10,105 nucleotides of DNA from an uncultured Lactobacillus sp. (GCA_937874695.1 CALNAJ010000032.1:1-10105); one strand, 5' to 3'; counted from the first letter of the stretch, positions 1 to 7,127 are shown. Translations and numbers: made by a program. Notes: generated by a model from the sequence alone, not told the origin.

Positions 1-3
1 CCT

Positions 4-44
4 AAGTAAACAAGCTTTGATTATTTGCTTGTCTACTTAAGTAG
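4..44. repeat. Inverted repeat with nested 12-bp palindrome
   Basis: The arm at 4-15 (AAGTAAACAAGC) and the arm at 27-38 (GCTTGTCTACTT) are inverted copies with one mismatch in twelve, separated by 11 bases. The right arm overlaps a perfect palindrome, CTACTTAAGTAG, at 33-44. A loose rightward promoter shape lies on top of it (TTGCTT at 25-30, 17 bases, TATAGC at 48-53), and the heptamer GTATAGC occurs twice at 47-53 and 58-64. No U-run follows, so it does not look like a terminator. It may be an operator for a gene beyond the left edge. The role is inferred. Confidence 0.4.
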
Positions 45-86
45 GAGTATAGCCCCTGTATAGCTAATCATTCTGAAGATTTATTT

Positions 87-121
87 TCAAAACAAAAAGT
101 CCAGGCAATCCGCCTAGACTT
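87..121 (-). terminator. Intrinsic terminator of the flippase gene
   Basis: Read on the minus strand, ten base pairs (arms 112-121 and 97-106, one of them a G-U pair) close a five-base loop, and a T-rich tract (TTTTTGTTTT) follows immediately. The C-A mismatch seen on the plus strand becomes the G-U pair on the minus strand, so the hairpin is best formed in the leftward transcript. It lies 8 bases beyond the stop codon of the flippase gene. Confidence 0.88.
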
Positions 122-128
122 CCATAGC

Positions 129-1739
129 TTAACGTCGAATTTCTAATTTAAGTGGGCGCTTGAAGATCAATTGGGCCACGCCCAGTCGATTAGCCAGCCA
201 GACGTACAGGCCGACCGCAATCAACCCGAGAATGGCTGCGTAGCCCATCGTAAGCAATTTTCCCGTAAAGAAGACCCCACCGAAGAGCCACTGACAGCCA
301 TCCACCAAAATCGTTGCCAGTACCGCAAAGACTAGGTTCAGCCGGACAATCGGCTTGATGTCGCTAAGAGCTACCGCATAACTCCGCCGAATCAGGCGCC
401 AACTAACGATGGTGATCCAACCAAAGGCAATCCCCGTGGTCAGCAGTGCCCCGTAACCTTGGAACAGGTAGACTAATGGCAACTGCAGGACCAGCTTGAT
501 ACCCAGTCCGGTCAGCAGATACGTTGTGGCCTTCTTACTCATCCGCAACGCCTGGAGCACCGTCAATAAATCCAGTGCCAATGCCAGGACCAGGCTTTGC
601 CAGACGTTGGCCACCAGGTAGGTTGCCCCAGCCCCGTCAAAGTTGAAGAAAATCCCGTAGATGGGGTAGGCAAAGGTGCTCACCAACACCACCAGCGGCA
701 AGAGGACAAACGTCAAGAGCTGAACGTTGTTAGTCAACAACGCCCCAATCTCCTGGCGATTCTTCTTGATGTCGGCTAGCTTCCCCGCCAACAATGGCAG
801 AGACGTCTCCGCTACCGCCATCGCTAACGACACGATCACCGTGGTAATCTTGTTGGGATTGGCCGAGAAGATCGTGAAGACATACTGCGTGGCCGCTGCA
901 GATTGATGCAGGAGGCCCTGCATGATCTGCTTGAAGAACAGCTGATCAATCAGCTGACTCAAGGTAATCCCCGAGCCCACGATGACAAAGGGAATCGATT
1001 CATAGCCAATCATCCGCAGGAGCTTGCCCGCAGCGTGCTGCTTGCCAGTCTGGCTCGCGGCCGTCATTTGACGATAAACGCCGCGCTGACGCCACAGGTG
1101 GCCTAATAAGTAGAGGTAACTGGCCACGGCACCCACAAAGGCCGCCGCGACACTCACAAAGACGGCCTGCACGTAGCCCTGATGGCCGACTTCAATCAAC
1201 CAGTAGGTCCCACCGAGAATCACAATGATTCGGATAAACTGTTCCCAAAGCTGGGAAATCCCAAAGGGCTTGAGGTCCCCGTTTCCTTGAAACCACCCTC
1301 GCAGAATGCTCATCGACGGTAGAATGACGATAGCTGGAACCAGGCAACGAATGGCAATCGTCGCATTGGCCACCGAGCTAACGGGACTATTGGCGGCTAA
1401 GACCGGCGCGAGGCCGTATAACAACACTCCACAGATCACGCCGGAAACTAGCATGAAGCCGAAACCGGCAAACGCAATGTGTTTAGAGTTAATAAAGCTA
1501 TCTTCCCCATTAAAAAACGCTACCCGCCGAGCAATCGCGGATGGAAAACCTGCCGTCCCCAGCGCAATGAACAGCGCGTAAGGTGTGTAGGCCGTATTAA
1601 ACAGCGCCTGCGCCACGGTCTGATGCTGGGGCGAGCCAATCATCGCCAACCAGGGAATCAGGTAGACGACGCCTAAGATTCGTGAAAAAATGCTCCCAAA
1701 CGAGAGCCAAAATGATCCTGAAATAATTTTTTTATCCAT
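129..1739 (-). CDS. Polysaccharide / lipid II flippase, YtgP-SpoVB (MurJ-like) family
   Basis: This is a membrane protein of 536 residues, made almost entirely of hydrophobic segments; about 14 are expected for the MOP flippase superfamily. The N-terminal stretch with SRILG-VYLIP, the RGWFQG motif near residues 147-152 and the SQLWEQFIRI segment just after it match the B. subtilis YtgP (MurJ) pattern. Such proteins move undecaprenyl-linked cell-wall or polysaccharide precursors across the membrane. Lactobacilli carry several paralogues, so lipid II itself is only one possible substrate. I chose ATG at 1739 (MDKKIISG). A TTG at 1757 would add six residues but has no ribosome site and would lie upstream of the likely transcription start. 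The chosen start has only a weak GGTG site eight bases ahead. The gene is transcribed alone, with its own terminator. Confidence 0.85.
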   Translation of the reverse strand: MDKKIISGSFWLSFGSIFSRILGVVYLIPWLAMIGSPQHQTVAQALFNTAYTPYALFIALGTAGFPSAIARRVAFFNGEDSFINSKHIAFAGFGFMLVSGVICGVLLYGLAPVLAANSPVSSVANATIAIRCLVPAIVILPSMSILRGWFQGNGDLKPFGISQLWEQFIRIIVILGGTYWLIEVGHQGYVQAVFVSVAAAFVGAVASYLYLLGHLWRQRGVYRQMTAASQTGKQHAAGKLLRMIGYESIPFVIVGSGITLSQLIDQLFFKQIMQGLLHQSAAATQYVFTIFSANPNKITTVIVSLAMAVAETSLPLLAGKLADIKKNRQEIGALLTNNVQLLTFVLLPLVVLVSTFAYPIYGIFFNFDGAGATYLVANVWQSLVLALALDLLTVLQALRMSKKATTYLLTGLGIKLVLQLPLVYLFQGYGALLTTGIAFGWITIVSWRLIRRSYAVALSDIKPIVRLNLVFAVLATILVDGCQWLFGGVFFTGKLLTMGYAAILGLIAVGLYVWLANRLGVAQLIFKRPLKLEIRR

Positions 1740-1760
1740 TAAATTTGCACACACCAATTT

Positions 1761-1788
1761 AGTCTAGCGCTAAAAGCACCACTCGCAA
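1761..1788 (-). promoter_or_regulatory. Candidate flippase promoter
   Basis: On the minus strand, TTGCGA (1783-1788) and TAGACT (1761-1766) are 16 bases apart, each 4 of 6 to consensus. This would start the transcript near 1753, only about 14 bases before ATG 1739. Just upstream, an AGGAG followed by TTG opens a nine-codon frame (1788 down to a TAA near 1759), probably by chance. Confidence 0.35.
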
Positions 1789-1854
1789 GGATACTCCTCT
1801 ACCTAGCCACTGTACATGGCCAAAGCGGCAACACCGGGGAATATCCATCACGCC

Positions 1855-1887
1855 AAAAAGGCCGACGCCCTTTACGGACCCGACCTT
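1855..1887 (-). terminator. Intrinsic terminator of the peptidase gene
   Basis: On the minus strand the arms AAGGTCG (from 1881-1887) and CGGCCTT (from 1858-1864) pair over seven positions with one G-U, and TTTTT follows at 1859-1855. It lies about 50 bases beyond the peptidase stop codon and ahead of the flippase promoter, so the two genes are separate units. Confidence 0.75.
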
Positions 1888-1936
1888 CTTAACTAAAGTT
1901 AAATTTTCTTTACATCATCTAAAGTGGCATTTCAAA

Positions 1937-3910
1937 CTAGCCCCGGTTCACTGAAGGGTGGGCCGTGAACCATTCCGTCATGTCATCGATCCGCTGAATG
2001 CGTAAGCTAGGTAACCCGTTCCGCGAGATACCGTGGAAACTCTGCGGGTAGCGAATGAAGTCGGCATCGACCCCGTTACGTTTGACGGCGGTAAAGAACT
2101 CTTCCGACTGACTGATTGGGCAACGCATGTCCCACTCCCCGTGGAGCAGGCGAATTGGTGTCGTCACGTTCTGGGCATAAGCCAACGGTGACTGCTTCCA
2201 GTAGGATTCAACCCCGCCGTCCGCGAACAAGTCGATTGCCAATTCTTCCGGATTGAAGTAAAAGCCAATATCACTGATACCAAAGAGACTGATCCAGTTC
2301 GTCACCGACCGCTGTGAGACAGCCGCCGCAAACCGCTTCGTGTGGCCGACCGCCCACGTCGTCATAAAGCCCCCATACGATCCACCGGCAATGTACTGGC
2401 GATCCGCGTCAAGCTGGGGGAACTTGGCTAACGCCGTATCCAGCCCCGTCATGACGTCATCGTAGTCATCCTCACCGTAGTGGCCGTTCACATTGCTTTC
2501 AAAGGCTTGGCCATAACTGGTCGAGCCCCGTGGATTGAAGAAGACTACCCCATAGCCACGACTCGCGTGGACTTGGAATTCATAGAAGAAGGCCTCACCA
2601 TAGTTGGCGTGCGGTCCCCCGTGAACGTAGAGCAAGACCGGTTGCTTCGGCGCGTTAGTTTGCGCTGGTAAGTACCAGCCTTCCAGCGCCTGGCCGTCCG
2701 CCGACGTGTAATCGAAACGTTGGGGATGGGCGAACTCGTGAGTCCCCTCATAAGCCGCGTTGGGATTATAGCTGACGGTTTCAGCCCCATCGGCCACCGT
2801 AAACGTCCGAAGTTGACTCGGCTCATCTTGATAGGAAACACTCAGCGCTAACGTCTTTGCATCAACCACATCAAAGTCCACGATTTGGCGAGCCGTATCA
2901 TCGATTAGGGTAATCCCTCGGGCATCACCCACGTAGAGTTGGCTGTGTCCGTGAAAGGCCGTGACGAAGACAACCCGATCGGCATCTAGCCAGCGCACGA
3001 GTTTACTCCCGGCCTGTTGCACAAAGTCCCCGGCAAATTCGGGATTCGGATCGGCATCCAGGTCATCGGTCAGACTGGTCAGGTCACCGCCAGTTGCGGC
3101 AACGAGGTAAACGTTAGCCACGGTATGCCGGCCAGCCGCACCGTTGTCCCCGACCAACGCCACTTGTTGGCCATCGGGTGACAGCGTGGCATCCGCAAAG
3201 TGGCCGTGAATCAGGCTCGCCGTTAGATCTACCACCTTTCCCGTTTGCGTATCCAGGCAATACGCGCCGTGGGCAAAGTTACGGTCGTCATCGGGCTGAT
3301 CATCTTGAAGAATGGTGACGTAGCGCCCGTCCTGGCTGACTGAGGTCAAGCTGAAGTCGGCACCTTGTTGGCAAATTTCTTCCACCACACCGGTTGCCGG
3401 AAAATAGCGTCGTAAACGATAGGTCGCATCCTGTGGTAACCAGCCGTAACCATCGGCTTTATTCACAAGCCGAGTAACGTGCCGAGTCTTGGGAAACTTT
3501 TCTTGGTTCGGTAACTTGGGGAGCTCAGCGGTCTCGGTCGTCTTGAAATAAACGCTTTGGCCGTCCGCAGCGGCAATCACCGTGTTCACGGCTTCGCCTG
3601 GCGTCATTGTGGTTACCAGCGTTGGTTCACCACCACTTACGGCCACTGTAAACAGTTGGGACTTCGCCGCACCTACCTTGGCTGCATAGACTAACTGGTT
3701 GCCAGCAACGGCCGGTTGTAAATTCAGTTGGCCATTGACCGCCACGTCTTGAGCGTGGCCAGCTTGGTCGACACGCTTAATGCGGGCCAAATACTGATTA
3801 TTTGCCTCATCAATACTATTTTCGACGAAAAAAATCTGGTGATCCGCCGCTGATGCTTGAGACACCGATTTTAATCGATAAAGATCTTGTGCACTGACCC
3901 CTTGGGACAT
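1937..3910 (-). CDS. S9-family serine peptidase (prolyl oligopeptidase / acylaminoacyl-peptidase type)
   Basis: The protein has 657 residues. Residues 1 to about 400 have the repeating blade pattern of a beta-propeller (for example LSPDGQQVAL near 243-252), and about 400-657 form the alpha/beta-hydrolase domain. The catalytic triad is visible: Ser511 in GGSYGGF, Asp594 in HGEWDMRCP and His626 in QSFHG. The oxyanion-side HGGP motif is at 430-433. Family members cleave short peptides, often after proline or as acyl-aminoacyl peptides; the propeller keeps out folded proteins. There is no signal peptide, so it should act in the cytoplasm, probably in peptide use. ATG at 3910 follows TAGGAG by about nine bases. 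It has its own promoter and terminator. The exact substrate cannot be read from sequence. Confidence 0.93.
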   Translation of the reverse strand: MSQGVSAQDLYRLKSVSQASAADHQIFFVENSIDEANNQYLARIKRVDQAGHAQDVAVNGQLNLQPAVAGNQLVYAAKVGAAKSQLFTVAVSGGEPTLVTTMTPGEAVNTVIAAADGQSVYFKTTETAELPKLPNQEKFPKTRHVTRLVNKADGYGWLPQDATYRLRRYFPATGVVEEICQQGADFSLTSVSQDGRYVTILQDDQPDDDRNFAHGAYCLDTQTGKVVDLTASLIHGHFADATLSPDGQQVALVGDNGAAGRHTVANVYLVAATGGDLTSLTDDLDADPNPEFAGDFVQQAGSKLVRWLDADRVVFVTAFHGHSQLYVGDARGITLIDDTARQIVDFDVVDAKTLALSVSYQDEPSQLRTFTVADGAETVSYNPNAAYEGTHEFAHPQRFDYTSADGQALEGWYLPAQTNAPKQPVLLYVHGGPHANYGEAFFYEFQVHASRGYGVVFFNPRGSTSYGQAFESNVNGHYGEDDYDDVMTGLDTALAKFPQLDADRQYIAGGSYGGFMTTWAVGHTKRFAAAVSQRSVTNWISLFGISDIGFYFNPEELAIDLFADGGVESYWKQSPLAYAQNVTTPIRLLHGEWDMRCPISQSEEFFTAVKRNGVDADFIRYPQSFHGISRNGLPSLRIQRIDDMTEWFTAHPSVNRG

Positions 3911-3972
3911 ACCGCATCGCTCCTAGCTATTTATAAATTTTCTCATTATTTTCTCATCAAATAATTGGTTTA

Positions 3973-4001
3973 ATGTTAATCCAGCACTTGGGCGATGTCA
4001 A
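3973..4001 (-). promoter_or_regulatory. Peptidase promoter
   Basis: The minus strand has a perfect -35 TTGACA (3996-4001), a 17-base spacer and -10 TAACAT (3973-3978, 4 of 6). The start of transcription would be near 3966, leaving a leader of about 55 bases before the ATG at 3910. Confidence 0.75.
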
Positions 4002-4043
4002 TTGCCAATCCTAGACATTGCCCCGCCGTTCCCTGCTAAAACC

Positions 4044-4052
4044 TGCTACACT
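4044..4052 (+). promoter_or_regulatory. Extended -10 promoter of the dehydrogenase gene
   Basis: TGCTACACT is a TGn-extended -10 element (TACACT at 4047-4052, 4 of 6) with no good -35 at the usual distance. It would give a leader of roughly 27 bases before ATG 4086. It sits about 45 bases from the -35 of the divergent peptidase promoter. Confidence 0.45.
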
Positions 4053-4085
4053 GGAAGTAACGCAGACAGAAGGAGTGAGCTTGAA

Positions 4086-5018
4086 ATGAAAATTGCAATT
4101 GCCGGTGCGGGTGCCATGGGTAGCCGTTTTGGCGTAAAACTTCAATCAGCTGGTAACCAGGTCACCTTGATCGATAACTGGGCCGAGCACGTCACGACCA
4201 TTCAACAGCAGGGTCTGACCGTCACAACCGATGATGGCACCGACCACGTCTACCACATGACGGCTAAGCGACCTGAGGATGTCACCGAACAGTTTGACCT
4301 CGTCATCCTCTTTACCAAAGCCATGCAGATGGACCAGATGCTCCAACAACTCAGCGGTGTGCTGGGCAATCAACCAGCTGTGCTGACGCTGGCCAACGGT
4401 ATTGGTAATGTTGAGACCATTGAGCGCCACGTGCCAAAGGATCACGTCGTCGCGGGAACCACGGTCTGGTCTTCTAGCCTCACTGGACCCGGTCACATCA
4501 CGGTCACGGGGACTGGGAGTATTTCCCTACAGGCCATCGTCCCCGAAAAATTCCCAGACTTACCCGAACTGATTACTACCTTAAATGATGCTGGTCTCAA
4601 CGCCAGTCCGGCCGAAAATGTTCTGGCCGCCATCTGGAAAAAAGCCGGTCTGAACAGTGTCCTCAACACTTACTGCACCCTGTTCGACTGCAATATTGCC
4701 GAATTTGGAAGTCTTCCTAACTGGCGCACACTGAACGATACCGTCCTAAACGAGTTCGAAGCCGTTGCCACGGCGGCTAAGATTCAATTCAGTGCAGCCG
4801 ATGTAACGGCATTAATTGCCGCACAGTTCGATCCCAGCAAAAATGGTGGTCACTACCCATCGATGCACCAAGATATGGCCAAGAAACGGCCAACCGAAAT
4901 CGACTTTCTTAACGGCTACGTCGCCAAACTCGGGGCCAAGCTGAACGTGCCTGCCCCAACTAACGCCCTACTTGCGCAACTGATTCACAGTCAGGAAAGT
5001 TTAAAAGGGATCAAGTAA
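4086..5018 (+). CDS. panE: Ketopantoate reductase (PanE/ApbA) family dehydrogenase
   Basis: The protein has 310 residues. An N-terminal Rossmann fold starts directly with MKIAIAGAGAMGS (GxGxxG at 7-12), followed by the family C-terminal helical domain. Residues expected for 2-dehydropantoate 2-reductase are present: Asn104 in LANGIGN, the lysine at 185 in IWKKAGLN, Ser259 in HYPSM and Glu271 in PTEIDFLNG. The family reduces ketopantoate to pantoate with NADPH. In lactic acid bacteria some members instead reduce branched 2-keto acids to 2-hydroxy acids. No other pantothenate genes are here, so either role is possible. The frame is open back to 4002, but ATG 4086 is right: AGAAGGAG at 4069-4075 sits ten bases ahead and the fold begins there. 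Only a short hairpin without a U-run (5028-5044) follows the gene. Confidence 0.85.
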   Translation: MKIAIAGAGAMGSRFGVKLQSAGNQVTLIDNWAEHVTTIQQQGLTVTTDDGTDHVYHMTAKRPEDVTEQFDLVILFTKAMQMDQMLQQLSGVLGNQPAVLTLANGIGNVETIERHVPKDHVVAGTTVWSSSLTGPGHITVTGTGSISLQAIVPEKFPDLPELITTLNDAGLNASPAENVLAAIWKKAGLNSVLNTYCTLFDCNIAEFGSLPNWRTLNDTVLNEFEAVATAAKIQFSAADVTALIAAQFDPSKNGGHYPSMHQDMAKKRPTEIDFLNGYVAKLGAKLNVPAPTNALLAQLIHSQESLKGIK

Positions 5019-5105
5019 CAGAGAAATCAGAGGACCACACTCTGTGGCTTTGCTACCATATGTAGAAAAGTCTCACATATTCGCACTATATCTAGTTGTA
5101 ATTTT

Positions 5106-5135
5106 TTGAAATTCATCGTAACATAGACCTATACT
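5106..5135 (+). promoter_or_regulatory. Promoter of the ATP-cone gene, with a palindrome at the start site
   Basis: TTGAAA (5106-5111) and TATACT (5130-5135) are 18 bases apart. The predicted start, near 5142, coincides with the perfect palindrome GACCGGTC (5142-5149), a position where a repressor could act. The leader to ATG 5200 is about 58 bases. Confidence 0.6.
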
Positions 5136-5199
5136 CATTTTGACCGGTCGTTAGCAATTTTGATTAACGGGTTCGGCAAACCTAGGAGGGCTAGAGACG

Positions 5200-5487
5200 A
5201 TGGACGTTTTAAGAAGATCACAGACCACGATGCATCCGGGTGGCCTAACCGTGGAAAATTTGGCTGGGGAGCACGTACCGTTCAATTCCCGTCAGATTCA
5301 CGCGGCGTTAACGGCGCTGACCAACGACCCAACCGTTGTCCACCGCGTAGAAAGTCTCATTGTAGCCCAATTAGCAGGCTTTGACGTCGTTGCCACGGGA
5401 ACGATTGAGGCCACCGTAGTTGATACTCTGGAACAGCTCGGCTATGCCAATATGGCGCGGAGCTACCGGAAACAACAACACGCTTAG
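5200..5487 (+). CDS. Free-standing ATP-cone-like domain protein
   Basis: The protein has 95 residues. From about residue 17 to 91 it follows the ATP-cone fold pattern of NrdR and ribonucleotide reductases: a short beta hairpin ending in VPFN (26-29), RQI (31-33), amphipathic helices, TGTIEATVVDTLEQLGY (66-82) and the terminal MARSYRK. ATP-cones bind ATP or dATP and switch partner proteins. The zinc ribbon of NrdR and any reductase catalytic domain are absent. The usual K-R-D-G-R of the binding hairpin reads N-L-A-G-E at 20-24, so nucleotide binding may be lost or changed. ATG 5200 has AGGAGG at 5183-5188, eleven bases ahead. The gene has its own promoter and terminator. The family call is from pattern recognition, and the function is unknown. 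Confidence 0.75.
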   Translation: MDVLRRSQTTMHPGGLTVENLAGEHVPFNSRQIHAALTALTNDPTVVHRVESLIVAQLAGFDVVATGTIEATVVDTLEQLGYANMARSYRKQQHA

Positions 5488-5539
5488 TTAGCTACAAGCT
5501 GGCTACTGGTAACACTAATCCTTAAATTTACTGTATTCG

Positions 5540-5574
5540 AAAAGTACTGAGCAGATAGCCCAGTACTTTTTTCT
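5540..5574 (+). terminator. Intrinsic terminator after the ATP-cone gene
   Basis: The perfect 10-bp inverted repeat AAAAGTACTG (5540-5549) / CAGTACTTTT (5561-5570) encloses an 11-base loop and runs into T's. It lies 50 bases past the stop codon. Confidence 0.88.
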
Positions 5575-5591
5575 CTCTAGTTAGCGAACTA

Positions 5592-5600
5592 TGCTAAAAT
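5592..5600 (+). promoter_or_regulatory. Extended -10 promoter of the Fic gene
   Basis: TGCTAAAAT is an extended -10 (TAAAAT, 5 of 6). No clear -35 is visible, since that position falls in the T-rich tail of the preceding terminator. It would give a leader of about 25 bases. Confidence 0.55.
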
Positions 5601-5630
5601 TGGAAACAACAGAAAGGTGGGATTTTCCTC

Positions 5631-6491
5631 ATGGATACTGAACTCAACCAACTTTTAGAGCAAGCTAGTCAGTTAAAAACAGAGATGGCTGCCTATCGCC
5701 CACTATCCGAGGCTGCGGTCGCCCAGCTCGAAAAGAACATTCGAATTGAACACGTTTGGTCATCTAATGCCATCGAGGGAAATACACTCAATCGCTATGA
5801 AACGGCATCGATTCTGGATACTGGAATGACCATTCACAACGTCCCCATCAAGGATGTCCTGGAAACCTTGGATCTTAACGCCGCCTATGAATATATGACC
5901 ACTTTGGCAACGGAACACGTGCCCCTGAGCACCACCATTATCCGAGACCTCAACCGAATCGTCACATTAAAAACAGCAAATGACGTCAGCGAAGCCGGGA
6001 CTTACCGAACCATTGATGTGTGGCCCTATGGCTCTGAACACCGTCCTTATACCAATCCCTTAGATATCAGGCCAGCGGTTGACGCCTTGATTGCTTGGGC
6101 AAACCAGTCCCAGGCGATGCAACATCCCATTATGTATGCGGCCGACCTTCACCAAAGATTTGTCACGATTCATCCTTTTCTAGACGGCAACGGTCGTACC
6201 GCGCGGCTACTCATGAATATGGCCTTAACACAAGCGGGCTACCCTGTGATCAATGTACAACCCGACAAAGCAGCTCGTCAGGCCTACATGACGGCCCTCG
6301 AGGCCTCTCAAGGGGCTCAGAGCACGCGATTAGTTTTTGAAAAACTGATTACGCGCTATACCATTACTGAACTCAAGCGACGTATTCAGACGTTAGCGCT
6401 CAATGAGCAGAATCAAAAAGACGCCGCGAATGATATCAGCCCCGAACTACGAAAGTTATTGGATCAAAACAATTCTGACCAAACCAATTAA
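5631..6491 (+). CDS. Fic-domain protein, self-inhibited class II
   Basis: The protein has 286 residues. The full Fic active-site motif HPFLDGNGRTAR is at 181-192, with catalytic His181 and the anion-binding GNGR. An inhibitory motif SNAIEG (45-50, the [S/T]xxxE[G/N] type) lies N-terminal to the core, which places it in class II, where the glutamate (Glu49) blocks ATP from within the same chain. Fic enzymes usually move AMP onto a hydroxyl side chain of a target protein. The GTYR stretch (123-126) and WPYG (131-134) fit the Fic flap region. There is no signal peptide and no partner toxin or antitoxin gene nearby, so it appears to be solitary. AAAGGTGG (5613-5620) lies ten bases before ATG. The C-terminal 40 residues are helical and polar, with no recognised domain. 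The target is unknown. Confidence 0.92.
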   Translation: MDTELNQLLEQASQLKTEMAAYRPLSEAAVAQLEKNIRIEHVWSSNAIEGNTLNRYETASILDTGMTIHNVPIKDVLETLDLNAAYEYMTTLATEHVPLSTTIIRDLNRIVTLKTANDVSEAGTYRTIDVWPYGSEHRPYTNPLDIRPAVDALIAWANQSQAMQHPIMYAADLHQRFVTIHPFLDGNGRTARLLMNMALTQAGYPVINVQPDKAARQAYMTALEASQGAQSTRLVFEKLITRYTITELKRRIQTLALNEQNQKDAANDISPELRKLLDQNNSDQTN

Positions 6492-6500
6492 TCAACGACG

Positions 6501-6555
6501 AAAAAAGCGATTACCCCTTCAACTCAAAAGTTGACTCGGCAATCGCTTTATTTGT
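6501..6555. terminator. Bidirectional terminator between Fic and Spx genes
   Basis: The outer arms AAAGCGATT (6504-6512) and AATCGCTTT (6541-6549) pair over nine positions. Inside, TCAACT (6519-6524) pairs with AGTTGA (6529-6534) round a four-base loop. T's follow on the plus strand and a run of six follows on the minus strand (from A6501-6506), so it can stop both convergent transcripts. Confidence 0.85.
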
Positions 6556-6579
6556 TCGTTTATATTTAGTATTCTCCGC

Positions 6580-6616
6580 AAAAAACCGACCAGCACTCCC
6601 CCGAGAACTGATCGAT
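6580..6616 (-). terminator. Intrinsic terminator of the Spx-family gene
   Basis: On the minus strand, nine pairs (arms 6608-6616 and 6585-6593, two of them G-U) enclose a loop that can itself fold as CTC/GAG, followed by TTTTTT (6585-6580). It starts six bases past the stop codon and gives the leftward gene a second stop ahead of the shared hairpin. Confidence 0.75.
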
Positions 6617-6621
6617 CCGGT

Positions 6622-7020
6622 CTATGAGCTTAATTGTGATTCCAAGTGGTGTAATTCGGCCGTCCGCACTTCACGTGGTAAGAACCGGCGAATTTCCTCT
6701 TCGTTGTAACCCACTTCAAGTCGCTTGTCATCAAAGATGATGGGCCGCTTGATTAAATCTGGGTACTTAACAACTAAGTCAACAAGTTGGCTAACTGAGA
6801 GACTATCTAAATCAACGTGTAGTTCCTTAAATACATTGGAACGCGTTGAGATGATGTCCTCACTGCCATTTTCCGTTAAGCGCAGAATCTGCTTAACTTC
6901 GGCGGCATTTAGTGGCTTGGACTTGATATTCCGTTCGTTAAACGCAATGTCGTGTTCCTTCAGCCATGCCCGTGCCTTCCGACTGGACGCGCTACTTGGC
7001 GCAATATACAAATTGATCAT
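6622..7020 (-). CDS. spx: Spx/ArsC-family regulator lacking the redox cysteines
   Basis: The protein has 132 residues, the usual Spx length, and is similar along its whole length: RKARAWL (14-20), ERNI (29-32), KQIL-LTENG (43-52), IISTRS (56-61), RPIIFDDKRLEVGYN (92-106) and IRRFLPREVR (110-119). Spx binds the alpha subunit C-terminal domain of RNA polymerase and redirects transcription under thiol stress. Gly52, Arg60 and Arg92 of the polymerase-binding and regulatory surface are kept. The N-terminal CxxC switch is replaced by Ser10-Ala-Ser-Ser13, and there is no cysteine at all in the protein. It therefore cannot form the activating disulphide. It is probably a paralogue controlled by abundance or other signals. 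ATG 7020 follows AGGAAG by nine bases. The frame happens to be open 66 codons further upstream, but that part shows no family similarity. Confidence 0.92.
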   Translation of the reverse strand: MINLYIAPSSASSRKARAWLKEHDIAFNERNIKSKPLNAAEVKQILRLTENGSEDIISTRSNVFKELHVDLDSLSVSQLVDLVVKYPDLIKRPIIFDDKRLEVGYNEEEIRRFLPREVRTAELHHLESQLSS

Positions 7021-7035
7021 ATCTAAGCACTTCCT

Positions 7036-7120
7036 TATCGTTGGATTGAGTAACGATAGAAAAAACAACTGACTTGTTCTGGTTCCCCCCGAATATTTCA
7101 CTGAACTATCTAGTAGAACC
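7036..7120 (-). promoter_or_regulatory. Structured leader of the Spx-family gene
   Basis: Three hairpins precede the ATG on the minus strand. The first pairs TGGTTC with GAACCA (7080-7085 / 7116-7121). The second, AACAA/TTGTT (7064-7068 / 7074-7078), is followed by T's like a weak terminator. The third is a perfect seven-pair hairpin TATCGTT/AACGATA (7036-7042 / 7052-7058) that ends at the AAGGAAG ribosome site. They could attenuate transcription or translation. The role is inferred from layout only. Confidence 0.35.
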
Positions 7121-7127
7121 AACTTAT

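Noticed and set aside
1740..1757. TTG start of the flippase at 1757
   Set aside because: It lacks a ribosome site and lies upstream of the probable transcription start; MDKK at 1739 fits the family N-terminus.
129..1757. Several plus-strand frames of 60-90 codons opposite the flippase, and similar ones opposite or within other genes
   Set aside because: They have no ribosome sites, no recognisable families and low-complexity or arginine-rich composition typical of the shadow of a real gene.
4002..4085. Longer start of the ketopantoate reductase-family protein
   Set aside because: The extra 28 residues precede the Rossmann strand, overlap the promoter, and AGAAGGAG points to ATG 4086.
5019..5050. 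Terminator after the dehydrogenase gene
   Set aside because: Only five-pair alternatives (CAGAG/CTCTG or CCACA/TGTGG) exist and no T-run follows, so this is too weak to list.
5631..6491. Fic toxin-antitoxin pair with the ATP-cone protein as antitoxin
   Set aside because: The inhibitory motif is already inside the Fic protein, the small protein has no such motif, and a terminator and a new promoter separate the two genes.
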